A stretch of DNA of 64,000 nucleotides. Origin: CALMEC01 sp964393105. Lineage in GTDB: Bacteria; Actinomycetota; Thermoleophilia; Miltoncostaeales; Miltoncostaeaceae. Below the pieces are notes generated by a model, which worked only from the letters and a program-made list of their open reading frames with translations, did not search any database and was not told the origin of the DNA. The stretch's first letter is position 1. Every line of letters starts with the position of its first letter. Shown one piece after another: positions 51,089 through 60,090 of the stretch. The translations under genes and the position numbers were made by a program. The stretch spans positions 1 to 64,000 of the forward strand of contig CAYMSM010000065.1 of NCBI GenBank assembly GCA_964393105.1. Reading direction: 5' to 3'.

Positions 51089-51493
51089 ATGTCCGTTCCC
51101 GTGTCCGAGATCATGTCGCCGATCGAGGCTACGGTCGGCGCCGCCACCACGCTCCGCCAGGCAGCGGTACGGATGGGGCAGTACAAGACCGGCGCCGCGC
51201 TCGTGATCGACCCGACGCTGCCCGGCCCCGGGATCGTGACCGAACGGGACATCCTGCGCGCGCTGGCCGAGGGCGCCGACCCTGACGACGCCCTGGTGGG
51301 CGACTACATGCACAGCCAGGTCATCACCGCCGCGCCCAGCTGGCCGGCCACCCAAGCCGCCGAAGCGATGACCAAGCACCACATCCGCCACATCGTCGTG
51401 TTCGAAGAGGAGCACCTTGTGGGAATCCTCTCGATGCGCGACGTGATCAAGGTGCTGGGCCTGAGCTCGACCGAGGACCAAGCAAGCTCCTGA
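51089..51493 (+). CDS. CBS-domain pair protein
   Basis: A 134-aa protein made of two CBS domains: PVSEIMSPIEATVGAATTLR with GAALVIDPTLPGPGIVTERD, and HSQVITAAPSWPATQAAEAM with IRHIVVFEEEHLVGILSMRD. Such proteins sense adenine nucleotides or bind tRNA/NAD-like ligands. There is no effector domain. The ATG at 51,089 is favoured by the start of the first CBS domain. Confidence 0.9.
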   Translation: MSVPVSEIMSPIEATVGAATTLRQAAVRMGQYKTGAALVIDPTLPGPGIVTERDILRALAEGADPDDALVGDYMHSQVITAAPSWPATQAAEAMTKHHIRHIVVFEEEHLVGILSMRDVIKVLGLSSTEDQASS

Positions 51494-51558
51494 CACCGCT
51501 CCACCCCCGATCAGCGCCCGGGCAACGATCACCGGCGACGGTCTTGCACCGGGGCGGG

Positions 51559-53019
51559 TTACTGCGCCGAGGTCGCGATCGTGACGAGCTCGCCGCCCAG
51601 GCGGGCTGCTGCCGACCGCGCCAACGGGCGCTGGTAGGTCAACGCGACGACCACCACGGGGCCGCGGGCGGTGTAGACGACGGCCGCCGAGTGACGTGCC
51701 GACGAGATCCACCCGTGCTTCTGCGCGGCCGGAACGCCCGCTCCGAGCGACTCGCGGAACAACCCGAGGTTGTCACCCGCCGCCTCCGACGAGAGCAGGA
51801 GCCCAAGCACCAGACGCGCCTGGGTCCGGGTCATCCGTGTGGCGGCAAGCGCTCCGGCGTTCCCGATCGCCGCTTCGTGCAACACCCGCATGACCGTACC
51901 GAGATCCACCGCCGACGTCACGCGACCCGAGACCCGGGGCGGTTGGCGCAAAGCATCGACCGGGGGACGCGCGGTCGCGACGATGTAGGGCCCCGTGTAC
52001 GTGCTCGACGTGGCTCCCATTCGCCGCAACGCCCCCTGCGCGCCCGCCGATCCGCCGATCCGCCGCAGCAGCCGGTTGGCCGCCAGGTTGGAGCTCCACG
52101 CGCCGATGGCACGGGCGTCATGGAGCACGGCCGACTCCTCGGGCTGCGGACCCATCCGGCGTGCGGCCTCGACGAGGACCCCCAACTTGACCGTCGACGC
52201 CGCCGGGAAGAGCGCTCCCGCGTTCCAACTCGCCGCGCGGCCGCTCGACAAGTCGTGCACCCACACGGCGGAAATCCCCGAGAAGCGCGCCACCGCGTCA
52301 CGCACCCGCGCCTGCCACCCGGCATCGAGATCGGAAGCGCGGACCGAGCCGGATGCCGAGTCGGGCAGAAGCCACACCCCCGGCGACCGCGCACGGCCGA
52401 CCGCGACTCCTGCACGGGCAAAACGGACCTCCAGGTCATAGCGACCGGCTCGGCCGGTCAGACGGGCTCTGGCGACTCCGCCGGCGATGACAAGAGGCCC
52501 CGCCGACGCGCCGTTGGCAAAGAGCGTCGCGGCATCGGCACCTGAAGGCGCCCGCGCGACGATCTGACCGAACGACGCCGCCCACGGGCGTGGCTCGATC
52601 AGCGCGGGGATCACAGCGCCCGTGGCCGCGGGCCCAGGCCGGCATGACGTGCGCGCCGACACGAGGCGCGTTCGCGCGACCGCCGCAGTCGCGCGGAACC
52701 TGCGGGCACGGGCCGGATCGAGCCGATCGAACCCCTCGGCTGACGCAACCTCAGCCGCCGCGTACCGCGCTGCCCAACCGCCCAGCAAGCGGCACGACGA
52801 CGAGAACGGGGCGGCCTCACGCACGCTCTCCTGCAGATCACGCGCACGGTCGTAGTGGACCTGCACCGACGACGGCGCTCCGCCTGCCGCGGCGCGAGAT
52901 GCCGAGGCGACCGACCCCACGCCGCGATCCACAGCCAGGACGAGCGCGCGGTCGCCTGCGCTCGCCGCGGCTGGGACGAGCAGCGTGAGCAGCAGAGCCA
53001 ACACAGGGCGACGCATCAT
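51559..53019 (-). CDS. Secreted serine hydrolase, class A beta-lactamase-like
   Basis: A 486-aa protein with a Sec signal peptide (VLALLLTLLVPAAASAG, cut after about residue 21), a 220-residue N-terminal region without a recognised domain, then a penicillin-binding/class A beta-lactamase domain. AASTVKLGVL has the Ser275-x-x-Lys278 pair, SSNLAANRLL the SxN motif, and AAQKHGWIS the KTG position as KHG. It has the three active-site motifs but no Glu166-type omega-loop motif that I can place, so a D-Ala-peptidase or esterase role is as likely as drug resistance. Confidence 0.8.
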   Translation of the reverse strand: MMRRPVLALLLTLLVPAAASAGDRALVLAVDRGVGSVASASRAAAGGAPSSVQVHYDRARDLQESVREAAPFSSSCRLLGGWAARYAAAEVASAEGFDRLDPARARRFRATAAVARTRLVSARTSCRPGPAATGAVIPALIEPRPWAASFGQIVARAPSGADAATLFANGASAGPLVIAGGVARARLTGRAGRYDLEVRFARAGVAVGRARSPGVWLLPDSASGSVRASDLDAGWQARVRDAVARFSGISAVWVHDLSSGRAASWNAGALFPAASTVKLGVLVEAARRMGPQPEESAVLHDARAIGAWSSNLAANRLLRRIGGSAGAQGALRRMGATSSTYTGPYIVATARPPVDALRQPPRVSGRVTSAVDLGTVMRVLHEAAIGNAGALAATRMTRTQARLVLGLLLSSEAAGDNLGLFRESLGAGVPAAQKHGWISSARHSAAVVYTARGPVVVVALTYQRPLARSAAARLGGELVTIATSAQ

Positions 53020-53165
53020 TATCTTGGAGGCTAACCGCTCTCACGGCAGTACCGGCGGCGCCTGGGTGGACGGCGCGCGACGTACGACTCGTTCACCATC
53101 GATTCACAGCGGAGCGGGTCTGGATTGGTAGGGTGCTGCGGTCGGTCGCTCAAGGAGGAAATACG

Positions 53166-53933
53166 TTGACGGAACAGGTCGAACACACCGCCAGTGTGAC
53201 TGCCCCCCCGAGCACCGCGGTGGTCTCCGCACGTGGCGTCACTCGCCGATTTGGCACGGGCGACACCGCCGTCGACGCCCTGCGCGGTGTCGACCTGGAC
53301 CTCGACCGGGGCCAGTTCGTCGCGATCATGGGCCCGTCCGGCTCCGGCAAGTCGACGCTCATGCACATCCTCGCTGGCCTCGACGCGCCAACCAGCGGCC
53401 AGACGTGGATCGACGGGACCCAGATCACCGGCCTCGGCGACAAGGCCCTGACCCTGCTGCGACGCGAGAAGATCGGTTTCGTGTTCCAGTTCTTCAACCT
53501 CCTGCCGATGCTGACGGCCGGTGAGAACCTCGATCTCCCGCTCGCCGTCGCCGGAACGAAGCCGGACGGCGGGTGGCGGAAGCAGCTCGTCGCTGAGGTC
53601 GGCATCGGCGACCGCCTCGACCACCGCCCCTCAGAGCTCTCGGGCGGCCAGCAACAGCGTGTCGCGATCGCGAGAGCGCTCATCGCGCGTCCCGCAGTGG
53701 TCTTCGCCGACGAGCCGACCGGCAACCTCGACACGAAGACGGGCCAGGAGATCCTCGACCTCCTTCGCCGCTCCGCCGACGACCTCGGCCAGACCATCGT
53801 CATGGTCACCCATGACCCTCGCGCCGCGGCCAACGCCGACCGCGTCATGTTCCTCCAGGACGGCCTGATCGTGCGCGACGGCGGCAAGCTGTCCGCGGAC
53901 GCGATCTTCGACGTCGTCAAGTCGCTCGAGTAA
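53166..53933 (+). CDS. ABC transporter ATP-binding protein (MacB/LolD type)
   Basis: A 255-aa ATPase. Walker A is GPSGSGKSTLMHI, the Q-loop FQFFNLLPMLTAGENL, the signature LSGGQQQRVAIARAL, Walker B VVFADEPTGNLD and the H-loop MVTHDPRAA. Start is TTG 53,166 with AAGGAGG at 7-base spacing. The stop overlaps the permease ATG (TAATG). Belongs to the efflux/extrusion group with FtsX-like permeases. Confidence 0.94.
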   Translation: MTEQVEHTASVTAPPSTAVVSARGVTRRFGTGDTAVDALRGVDLDLDRGQFVAIMGPSGSGKSTLMHILAGLDAPTSGQTWIDGTQITGLGDKALTLLRREKIGFVFQFFNLLPMLTAGENLDLPLAVAGTKPDGGWRKQLVAEVGIGDRLDHRPSELSGGQQQRVAIARALIARPAVVFADEPTGNLDTKTGQEILDLLRRSADDLGQTIVMVTHDPRAAANADRVMFLQDGLIVRDGGKLSADAIFDVVKSLE

Positions 53934-56479
53934 TGCTGCGCATCGCCCTCAGAAGCCTCGGGTCCCGCAAGCTCCGCTCCGCGCTCACCGCGCTCGCCAT
54001 CCTGCTCGGCGCGGCGATGATCTCGGGCACCTACGTCCTCACCGATCAGATCACCGGGGCGTTCGACGAGATCTTCGAGAAGGCGAACGAGGGTGTCGAC
54101 GTCGTCGTGAGCAGGCGCGAGGCATTCCGTTCGGAGGGCGCGGTGGTGGGCCCGATCCCCGATTCGCTCGTCGCCACGGTGCGGGGCGTCGACGGGGTCG
54201 CCGCGGCCGAGGGCCTGATCCAGGATCTGGCCTCGGTGGTCGTCGACGGCGAGTTCGTCTCCTCGGTCGGCGGCGCGCCGAACCTGGTGTTCTCGACGCC
54301 CAGCGAGCGGTTCCAGACGAACCAACTCGTCAACGGCGCGTTCCCGACTACGCCCGGAGAGATCGCGGTCGACGTCGACCTCGCCAAGCGCGAGAAACTC
54401 GATGTCGGCCGCAGCGTCGGGCTGGCGACGCGCACCGGGGTGCAACCGGTCCGCATCGTGGGCACGTTCCGGTTCGCCGACGCCGACACGATCGGGGGCG
54501 CCACGCTCACCGCGGTGACGCTCGCCGACGCCCAGCGCTGGTTTGACCGCAAAGGCCAAGTCAACGCTGTGGTCGTGGCCGCCGAGCCCGGGATCAGCGC
54601 CGATGCGCTGGCCCGGCGGATCGCCACCGAGGTGCCAGCCGACGTGCGCGTCGAGACCGGCCAGCAGAACTCCGACCGACAGGCGAACGACATCAACGAC
54701 GACCTGGGGTTCCTGCGGAACTTCCTGCTGGGGTTCGGGTACATCGCCGTGCTCGTCGGGGCGGTCATCATCTTCAACGTGTTCTCGATCACCGTCGCCC
54801 AGCGCGTCCGTGAGTTGGCGATGCTGCGGACGATCGGCGCGAGCCGCCGTCAGATCATGCGAAGCGTGTTGATCGAGGCCTTCGTCATCGGCCTGGTCGC
54901 GTCGATCATCGGCATCGGCGTCGGCGTGCTGTTCGCGATGCTGCTCAACACGATCTTCGAGGCGGTCGGCTTCGGCCTTCCGACGACCGGCATCACGCTC
55001 CAGACCCGAACCGTGATCGTGCCGCTCATCGTCGGCGTCGTGGTCACGCTCATCGCCGCGATCATCCCCGCGATCCGGGCAACACGGGTCGCTCCGGTCG
55101 CGGTGCTGCGGGAGGGTGCGACCCTGCCGAAGTCCCGGTTCTCCAAGTTCTGGCCCTCCGTCGGGGTGTTCTTGGGGCTCGTCGGGGTGTTGCTGATCGT
55201 CCTCGGGTTCCGTACCACCGGGAACCTGGACCAGTCGCTCGGCCTTATCCTCTTCGGAGCCGTGCTGATCCTGATCGGCGTGGCCATGGCGATGAGGATG
55301 CTCATCCGCCCGCTCGCCCGCACCGTCGGCTGGCCGCTGCAACGCCTGTTCGGGACCAGCGCCCGCCTGGGGCGCCAGAACACGATGCGCGATCCCGCCC
55401 GCACGGCGACCACCGCCGCGGCGCTCATGGTGGGGATCGGCCTCGTGGTCTTTCTCTCGGTCTTCATCGACGGGCTCAAGAGCTCGTTCTTCGACGCCCT
55501 CGACAAGACCGTCCGCTCCGACCTGATCATCATCAGCGAGAACTTCGCACCGCTGCCGACCGGGATCGTCGACGTCGCCCGATCGGCGCCGGGGGTGGCG
55601 TCCGCGCTCGGGGTCGGGTTCGCCGAGGTCAAGGTCGACGGCGAGAAGGAGGCGCTGAGCGCAATCGACCCGGCCGGGGCCCGTGCCGCGGTCCGGTTCG
55701 ACTGGCAGAACGGCGGCACCGACGACCTGCTCGACCAGCTCGGCACCGACGGTGCCATCATCGAGCGCGGCTTCGCCCAATCCCATGATCTCTCCGCCGG
55801 AGACAACTTCCAGGTCACCACCATCGACGGCAAGACGGCTGCCTTCCGGGTCGTCGGTGAGTACAAGGACCCGCAGCTGTTCACCGGCTTCACCGTCTCG
55901 AACGAGGCGTTCCAGCAAGTCTCGACCGACGGGGAGATCGGCGTCCTGCTCACCGCCTTCGGGCCCGGCATCGACCCCAAGGACGGCAAGGGCGCCGTGG
56001 AAGCGGCGATCGAGCGGTCGTATCCACAGGCCAAGGTCAGGACCCGCGCCGAATACAAGGACTTCATCGGCGAGCAGACCAGCCTGATCCTCACGATCAT
56101 CTACGCGCTCCTGGCGTTCGTCGTGCTCATCTCGCTCGTGGGCGTGGTCATCACGCTCCTTCTGTCGATATACGAGCGCACACGGGAGATCGGGATGATG
56201 CGCGCGGTCGGCACGACCCGCGGCCAGATTCGAGCGATCGTCCGCAGCGAGAGCGTGATCACATGCGCGATCGGCGGGATCATCGGCCTTGGCGTCGGCC
56301 TGTTCCTCGGGTGGGTGATGATCAAGGGACTCGAGGGCGAGGGCCTCAGCTTCAGCGTCCCCGTGGTGACTCTGGTCGTCGTGTTCGTCCTGGCCGTGAT
56401 CGCAGGGGTGCTGGCCGCCGTCTTCCCGGCCCGGCGCGCCGCACGCCTCAACCCGCTGGAGGCGCTCCACTACGAGTAG
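53933..56479 (+). CDS. FtsX-like ABC transporter permease
   Basis: An 848-aa MacB/FtsX-family permease that drives mechanotransmission or export across the membrane. It has an N-terminal helix (LRSALTALAILLGAAMISGT), a large periplasmic MacB-PCD-type domain, a first FtsX block (FGYIAVLVGAVIIFNVFSIT, QRVRELAMLRTIGASRRQIM), an internal repeat of this layout, and a second FtsX block near the C-terminus (YERTREIGMMRAVGTTRGQI) ending ARRAARLNPLEALHYE. Two copies of the core match the usual actinobacterial length. Substrate is unknown. Confidence 0.93.
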   Translation: MLRIALRSLGSRKLRSALTALAILLGAAMISGTYVLTDQITGAFDEIFEKANEGVDVVVSRREAFRSEGAVVGPIPDSLVATVRGVDGVAAAEGLIQDLASVVVDGEFVSSVGGAPNLVFSTPSERFQTNQLVNGAFPTTPGEIAVDVDLAKREKLDVGRSVGLATRTGVQPVRIVGTFRFADADTIGGATLTAVTLADAQRWFDRKGQVNAVVVAAEPGISADALARRIATEVPADVRVETGQQNSDRQANDINDDLGFLRNFLLGFGYIAVLVGAVIIFNVFSITVAQRVRELAMLRTIGASRRQIMRSVLIEAFVIGLVASIIGIGVGVLFAMLLNTIFEAVGFGLPTTGITLQTRTVIVPLIVGVVVTLIAAIIPAIRATRVAPVAVLREGATLPKSRFSKFWPSVGVFLGLVGVLLIVLGFRTTGNLDQSLGLILFGAVLILIGVAMAMRMLIRPLARTVGWPLQRLFGTSARLGRQNTMRDPARTATTAAALMVGIGLVVFLSVFIDGLKSSFFDALDKTVRSDLIIISENFAPLPTGIVDVARSAPGVASALGVGFAEVKVDGEKEALSAIDPAGARAAVRFDWQNGGTDDLLDQLGTDGAIIERGFAQSHDLSAGDNFQVTTIDGKTAAFRVVGEYKDPQLFTGFTVSNEAFQQVSTDGEIGVLLTAFGPGIDPKDGKGAVEAAIERSYPQAKVRTRAEYKDFIGEQTSLILTIIYALLAFVVLISLVGVVITLLLSIYERTREIGMMRAVGTTRGQIRAIVRSESVITCAIGGIIGLGVGLFLGWVMIKGLEGEGLSFSVPVVTLVVVFVLAVIAGVLAAVFPARRAARLNPLEALHYE

Positions 56480-56640
56480 TCCCCCACGGGCTCGTTCTAC
56501 GGCTGCCCTCGAGTGCCCGTCGACGCCCCGCGTAGGTCTCCGACCCCGGACGACCCCGCGACGCATGTCGAGACCTCGGTCACGGCCGCCCGGTTCGGCG
56601 CGATCGCTCAGGCCCCGCTGCCGTTGCGGCGCGAACCCAT

Positions 56641-56712
56641 GTGTGTCAAACCGTCACAAGACTCACTCGTCGGATGTAACGATTGGCCGACGACGACAGC
56701 GCCAATTGGCAG
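56641..56712 (-). repeat. 72-bp dispersed non-coding repeat, copy 2
   Basis: Reverse complement of the repeat at 18,289-18,360. Here the bases around the common core form a 7-bp stem TCGTCGG/CCGACGA. It lies in the 318-bp convergent spacer between the FtsX-like gene and ftsH, about 85 bp past the ftsH stop on the same strand. The rest of the spacer (56,480-56,640) shows no gene. Confidence 0.6.
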
Positions 56713-56797
56713 GCGACACGCCATCGCCGCTCAGGTGATCGCGCTTTGCCGGCATCCAGCGGGAGGTGGCCGCCGGCACGCCACTCCGAAGGGCTGC

Positions 56798-58822
56798 TCA
56801 GCCCGCTGGGACGTTGCTTGGACTCGGCGACGGAATCCCATCGCTCAACAGGTTCGGGCGCGCCGGGCGCGGGACCCCCGCCACCGCGTAGGCATCGGCT
56901 TCGTCCAGGGTCTCGCGCTCCAGGAGGGCCTGAGTGAGCGCCTCCAGCTTGTCCCTGTTGGCGGTCAGCTTGGCGAGCGCCTCGCCGTAGCACGCGTCGA
57001 CGATCTTGCGGACCTCGCTGTCGACGAGCTCGAGCGTGTGCGCGGAGGGGCCACCAGGACCGGTCCCCGGCAACAGGAACGGCTCATCGTTTGGTCCCGG
57101 AAGGATCGACACCGGGCCGATCGCGTCGCTCATGCCCCACCGGCCCACCATCTGCTTTGCGATGCGGGTGACCTGCTCCAGGTCGGACTCGGCCCCCGTC
57201 GTGACGTTGCCGTAGACGATCTGCTCGGCGGCCCGCCCGCCCAGCGCGCCCTCGATACGGCCCCGCAGGTACTTGGCGTCGTAGCCGTACCGGTCGGCGG
57301 ACGGCGATTGGAAGGTCACGCCGAGCGCCCGCCCGCGCGGGATGATCGAGATCTTGCGCACCGGATCCGCCCCCGGCTCGATCATGCCGAGCAGGGCATG
57401 ACCGGACTCGTGGTAGGCGGTGCGCTCGCGCTCCTCCTTGGAGAGCATGATCTTGCGCTCCGCCCCGAGCAGGATCTTCTCGAGTGCATCCGTAAAATCT
57501 GAAAGCTGCACCCGCTCGTGGGTGCGCCGCGCCGCCATCAGCGCCGCCTCGTTGGCCAGGTTCTTGAGGTCGGCACCGACCATGCCGGGCGACGACGACG
57601 CCAGCCCCTCCAGGTCGACGTCGTCCGCGAGCGGCATGTGGCGAGTGTGCACCCTGAGGATCGCGAGGCGCCCGGCCTGGTCGGGTGGGTTGACCGCGAC
57701 GCGCCGGTCGAACCGCCCTGGCCGGAGCAGCGCCGCGTCCAGGATCTCGGGGCGGTTCGTGGCCGCCAGGACGATGACGCCTTCCGCGCCGCTGAACCCG
57801 TCCATCTCGGTCAGGATCTGGTTGAGCGTCTGCTCGCGTTCCTCGTGCCCACCCATCACCCCGCCGCCACGGGAGCGCCCGATGGCGTCGAGCTCGTCGA
57901 TGAAGATGATCGCCGGCGCGGCCTCCTTGGCCTGCTTGAACAGGTCGCGCACGCGGCTGGCACCCACACCCACGAACATCTCGACGAACTCCGATGCCGA
58001 GAGCGAGTAGAACGGCACACCCGCCTCGCCCGCCACCGCCCTGGCCAACAGGGTCTTGCCGGTGCCGGGCGGCCCATACAGCAGCACCCCCCGTGGGATC
58101 GTGCCGCCGAGCTTCAGGTACTTCTCAGGGTTCGCGAGAAAGTCGACGACCTCCGACAGCTCGAGTTTGACTTCGTCGATGCCCGCGACATCCTCGAACG
58201 TCGTGCGCTGTTCGTTCGCCTCGTAGCGTTTGGCACGCGACTTTCCCACCCCGAGGATCCCGCCACCACCACCCGCGCCCCCGGCCGCGCGACGGAAGAA
58301 CCAGACGAACAGCAGAATCAGCAGGAGCGCCGGGCCGAAGCCAACCAGCAGCGTCTCCCAGAACGGTCGGGGCTCGTCGAGCGACTTGGCCGTGTCCAGC
58401 ACGCCCTTGGTCTCGAGCCGCTTCTGCAAGTCGTCGTTCTGGACGTAGCTCGGCCGGACGGTCCGGAAGCCCTTTGCGCGCTCGGTGCCGTCGACCTCCT
58501 GGATCTCGTTTCGGGCGTTGCCCGTGATGCGGTCGCCGAGCGAGCTGATCTTCTCGACGTTACCGCTGTCGAGCTGCGTCAGGAACTCGGTGTACGGGAT
58601 CGTGATGCGTTGGGGCTCGTTCTGTGCGAACGCCTGGAACACGATCCAGTTGAGGGCCAGCGCACCCACCAGGATCCACCAGAACCGCCGGCCCCCGGGT
58701 GGCTTGACGCGCCGACCGCCACCGCTGTCGCTCTCGGCCGGGCGGCCTTCGACGCGCCACTCGGGTGGCGTGCTCTTGGGCTTTCGCTGCGGTGTGCCCC
58801 GGTCGGGGGAGTCGTCGGCCAT
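56798..58822 (-). CDS. ftsH: ATP-dependent zinc metalloprotease FtsH
   Basis: A 674-aa membrane protease that degrades unstable and misfolded membrane proteins. A long polar N-terminus is followed by TM1 (FWWILVGALALNWIVFQAF), an extracytoplasmic domain, TM2 (LLVGFGPALLLILLFVWFF), the AAA module (GPPGTGKTLLARAV, IIFIDELDAIGRSRG, second region of homology TNRPEILDAALLRPGRFDRR) and the zinc site HESGHALLG with the third ligand Asp in the TTGAESDLEQ region. ATG 58,822 is chosen over the upstream 58,852. Normal length. Confidence 0.96.
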   Translation of the reverse strand: MADDSPDRGTPQRKPKSTPPEWRVEGRPAESDSGGGRRVKPPGGRRFWWILVGALALNWIVFQAFAQNEPQRITIPYTEFLTQLDSGNVEKISSLGDRITGNARNEIQEVDGTERAKGFRTVRPSYVQNDDLQKRLETKGVLDTAKSLDEPRPFWETLLVGFGPALLLILLFVWFFRRAAGGAGGGGGILGVGKSRAKRYEANEQRTTFEDVAGIDEVKLELSEVVDFLANPEKYLKLGGTIPRGVLLYGPPGTGKTLLARAVAGEAGVPFYSLSASEFVEMFVGVGASRVRDLFKQAKEAAPAIIFIDELDAIGRSRGGGVMGGHEEREQTLNQILTEMDGFSGAEGVIVLAATNRPEILDAALLRPGRFDRRVAVNPPDQAGRLAILRVHTRHMPLADDVDLEGLASSSPGMVGADLKNLANEAALMAARRTHERVQLSDFTDALEKILLGAERKIMLSKEERERTAYHESGHALLGMIEPGADPVRKISIIPRGRALGVTFQSPSADRYGYDAKYLRGRIEGALGGRAAEQIVYGNVTTGAESDLEQVTRIAKQMVGRWGMSDAIGPVSILPGPNDEPFLLPGTGPGGPSAHTLELVDSEVRKIVDACYGEALAKLTANRDKLEALTQALLERETLDEADAYAVAGVPRPARPNLLSDGIPSPSPSNVPAG

Positions 58823-58876
58823 GGGATTCGACGGTGATGATAGAACGCCCACCGGCGGGCCCGACCGCCGTGCCCA

Positions 58877-59890
58877 TCAGCGCGGCTCGACGTCCATGAT
58901 CGGGGTTGTCGGCGCAAGCGGACCCGCTTTGCCGACGCCGCCGTCGATCGTCGGGGCGTCGGACGCCTCCAATGTGGTCGCGGCCTCCTTCGCCGCCCGT
59001 GCCGCTGCGTCCTTGGTGGAGGCCCGGATCAGGCGACGATGCACGAGTTCGGCGTTGAGCTCCGCGCCGACCAGGAACAGCAGGCCCGTGAAGTACAGGA
59101 ACGTGAGGTAGACGAACAAGCTCCCCAGCGTGCCGTACACCGCGTCGAGGTTGTTGAACGCGTCGGCGTACAGACGGATCAGCTTGGTGAGCCCGAACGT
59201 CGCCACCACCGAGAGCAACGCGCCGGGAAGAAGCGTCCGGTAGCCGAGACGCATGCCGTTGGGGCCATACCGGTAGATCACCACGGTGAAGAGCAGCAAC
59301 GTGAAGATGCCCACCGGGAGCGTCAGCGAGTCCGCGAGCCCACGGACCGAGTCACTCGCGCCAAGCAGCCGGGCGAGACCACGAACCAGCTTCGGTCCGC
59401 CGGCGAGGGCCAACGTGCTGACCGCGGCGAGGACGCTCGCTCCGAGTGCGAATCCGAAGTTGATCACCTTGGCCCGCCACCATGGGCGGTGGTTGAGGTG
59501 CTGCGCGCGGTCGAGCCCGTCAACGAGCGCCCCGATCGCGTTGGACGCCACGTACAGACCGGCGATCACGCCGGCCAGGATCAGGAACCCGGCCGCGGTA
59601 CCACTGGCCGTGCTGTCCCTGAACGTGTCGGTGAGACCGACGATCCCGGGTATCGTCCCGTCGAGCGCATCGAACAGGGACCGGTACGCATTCCGGCTCG
59701 ACAGGTTGATCGCCGTCACGACGACGAACATGAACGGCACCGTCGCCAAGAACGTGTTGTACGAGAACTGGCTCGCGGTGCCAGTGGCCCCGTTGGCCAT
59801 CGCGCGACGCAGCACCGCCAGGAACAGGCTCCAGACCCACGAGAGCATATGGGAGACCGGCCACATGATGGTGCGAAGGACTTTGTTCAC
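58877..59890 (-). CDS. YihY/BrkB-family membrane protein
   Basis: A 337-aa inner-membrane protein with about six helices. Family features are the FSYNTFLATVPFMFVVVTAI block, FLILAGVIAGLYVASNAIGAL, GLDRAQHLNHRPWWRAKVIN and YRYGPNGMRLGYRTLLPGALL, then YGTLGSLFVYLTFLYFTGLL followed by GAELNAEL. Function is unknown despite older ribonuclease-BN naming. The GTG at 59,890 directly precedes the first conserved part. The cytoplasmic tail is Ala-rich. 200 bp of spacer without features separates it from ppk. Confidence 0.9.
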   Translation of the reverse strand: MNKVLRTIMWPVSHMLSWVWSLFLAVLRRAMANGATGTASQFSYNTFLATVPFMFVVVTAINLSSRNAYRSLFDALDGTIPGIVGLTDTFRDSTASGTAAGFLILAGVIAGLYVASNAIGALVDGLDRAQHLNHRPWWRAKVINFGFALGASVLAAVSTLALAGGPKLVRGLARLLGASDSVRGLADSLTLPVGIFTLLLFTVVIYRYGPNGMRLGYRTLLPGALLSVVATFGLTKLIRLYADAFNNLDAVYGTLGSLFVYLTFLYFTGLLFLVGAELNAELVHRRLIRASTKDAAARAAKEAATTLEASDAPTIDGGVGKAGPLAPTTPIMDVEPR

Positions 59891-60090
59891 GGTACTGGAA
59901 CCCTGGTTGACCAGGATCGGGTGATTGTAATGGCGTTCGGAGGGGAGCCCTCGAGCACTACGAATGGTCCTGGCCGGCAAGGGTCGCCGTGGCACATCAC
60001 CGGCGCCCCAGCCCCAGCTGGAACGACGACGACCTGCACGAGCTCGGCCGCATCTCCGGCTCGGACTTCGCGGTCGTGCAGGGCGGAGAA

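Noticed and set aside
53150..56566. 1,138-codon open frame antisense to the ABC transporter pair
   Set aside because: Asp/Arg/Glu/His-rich shadow of the plus-strand genes with no family motif or ribosome site.
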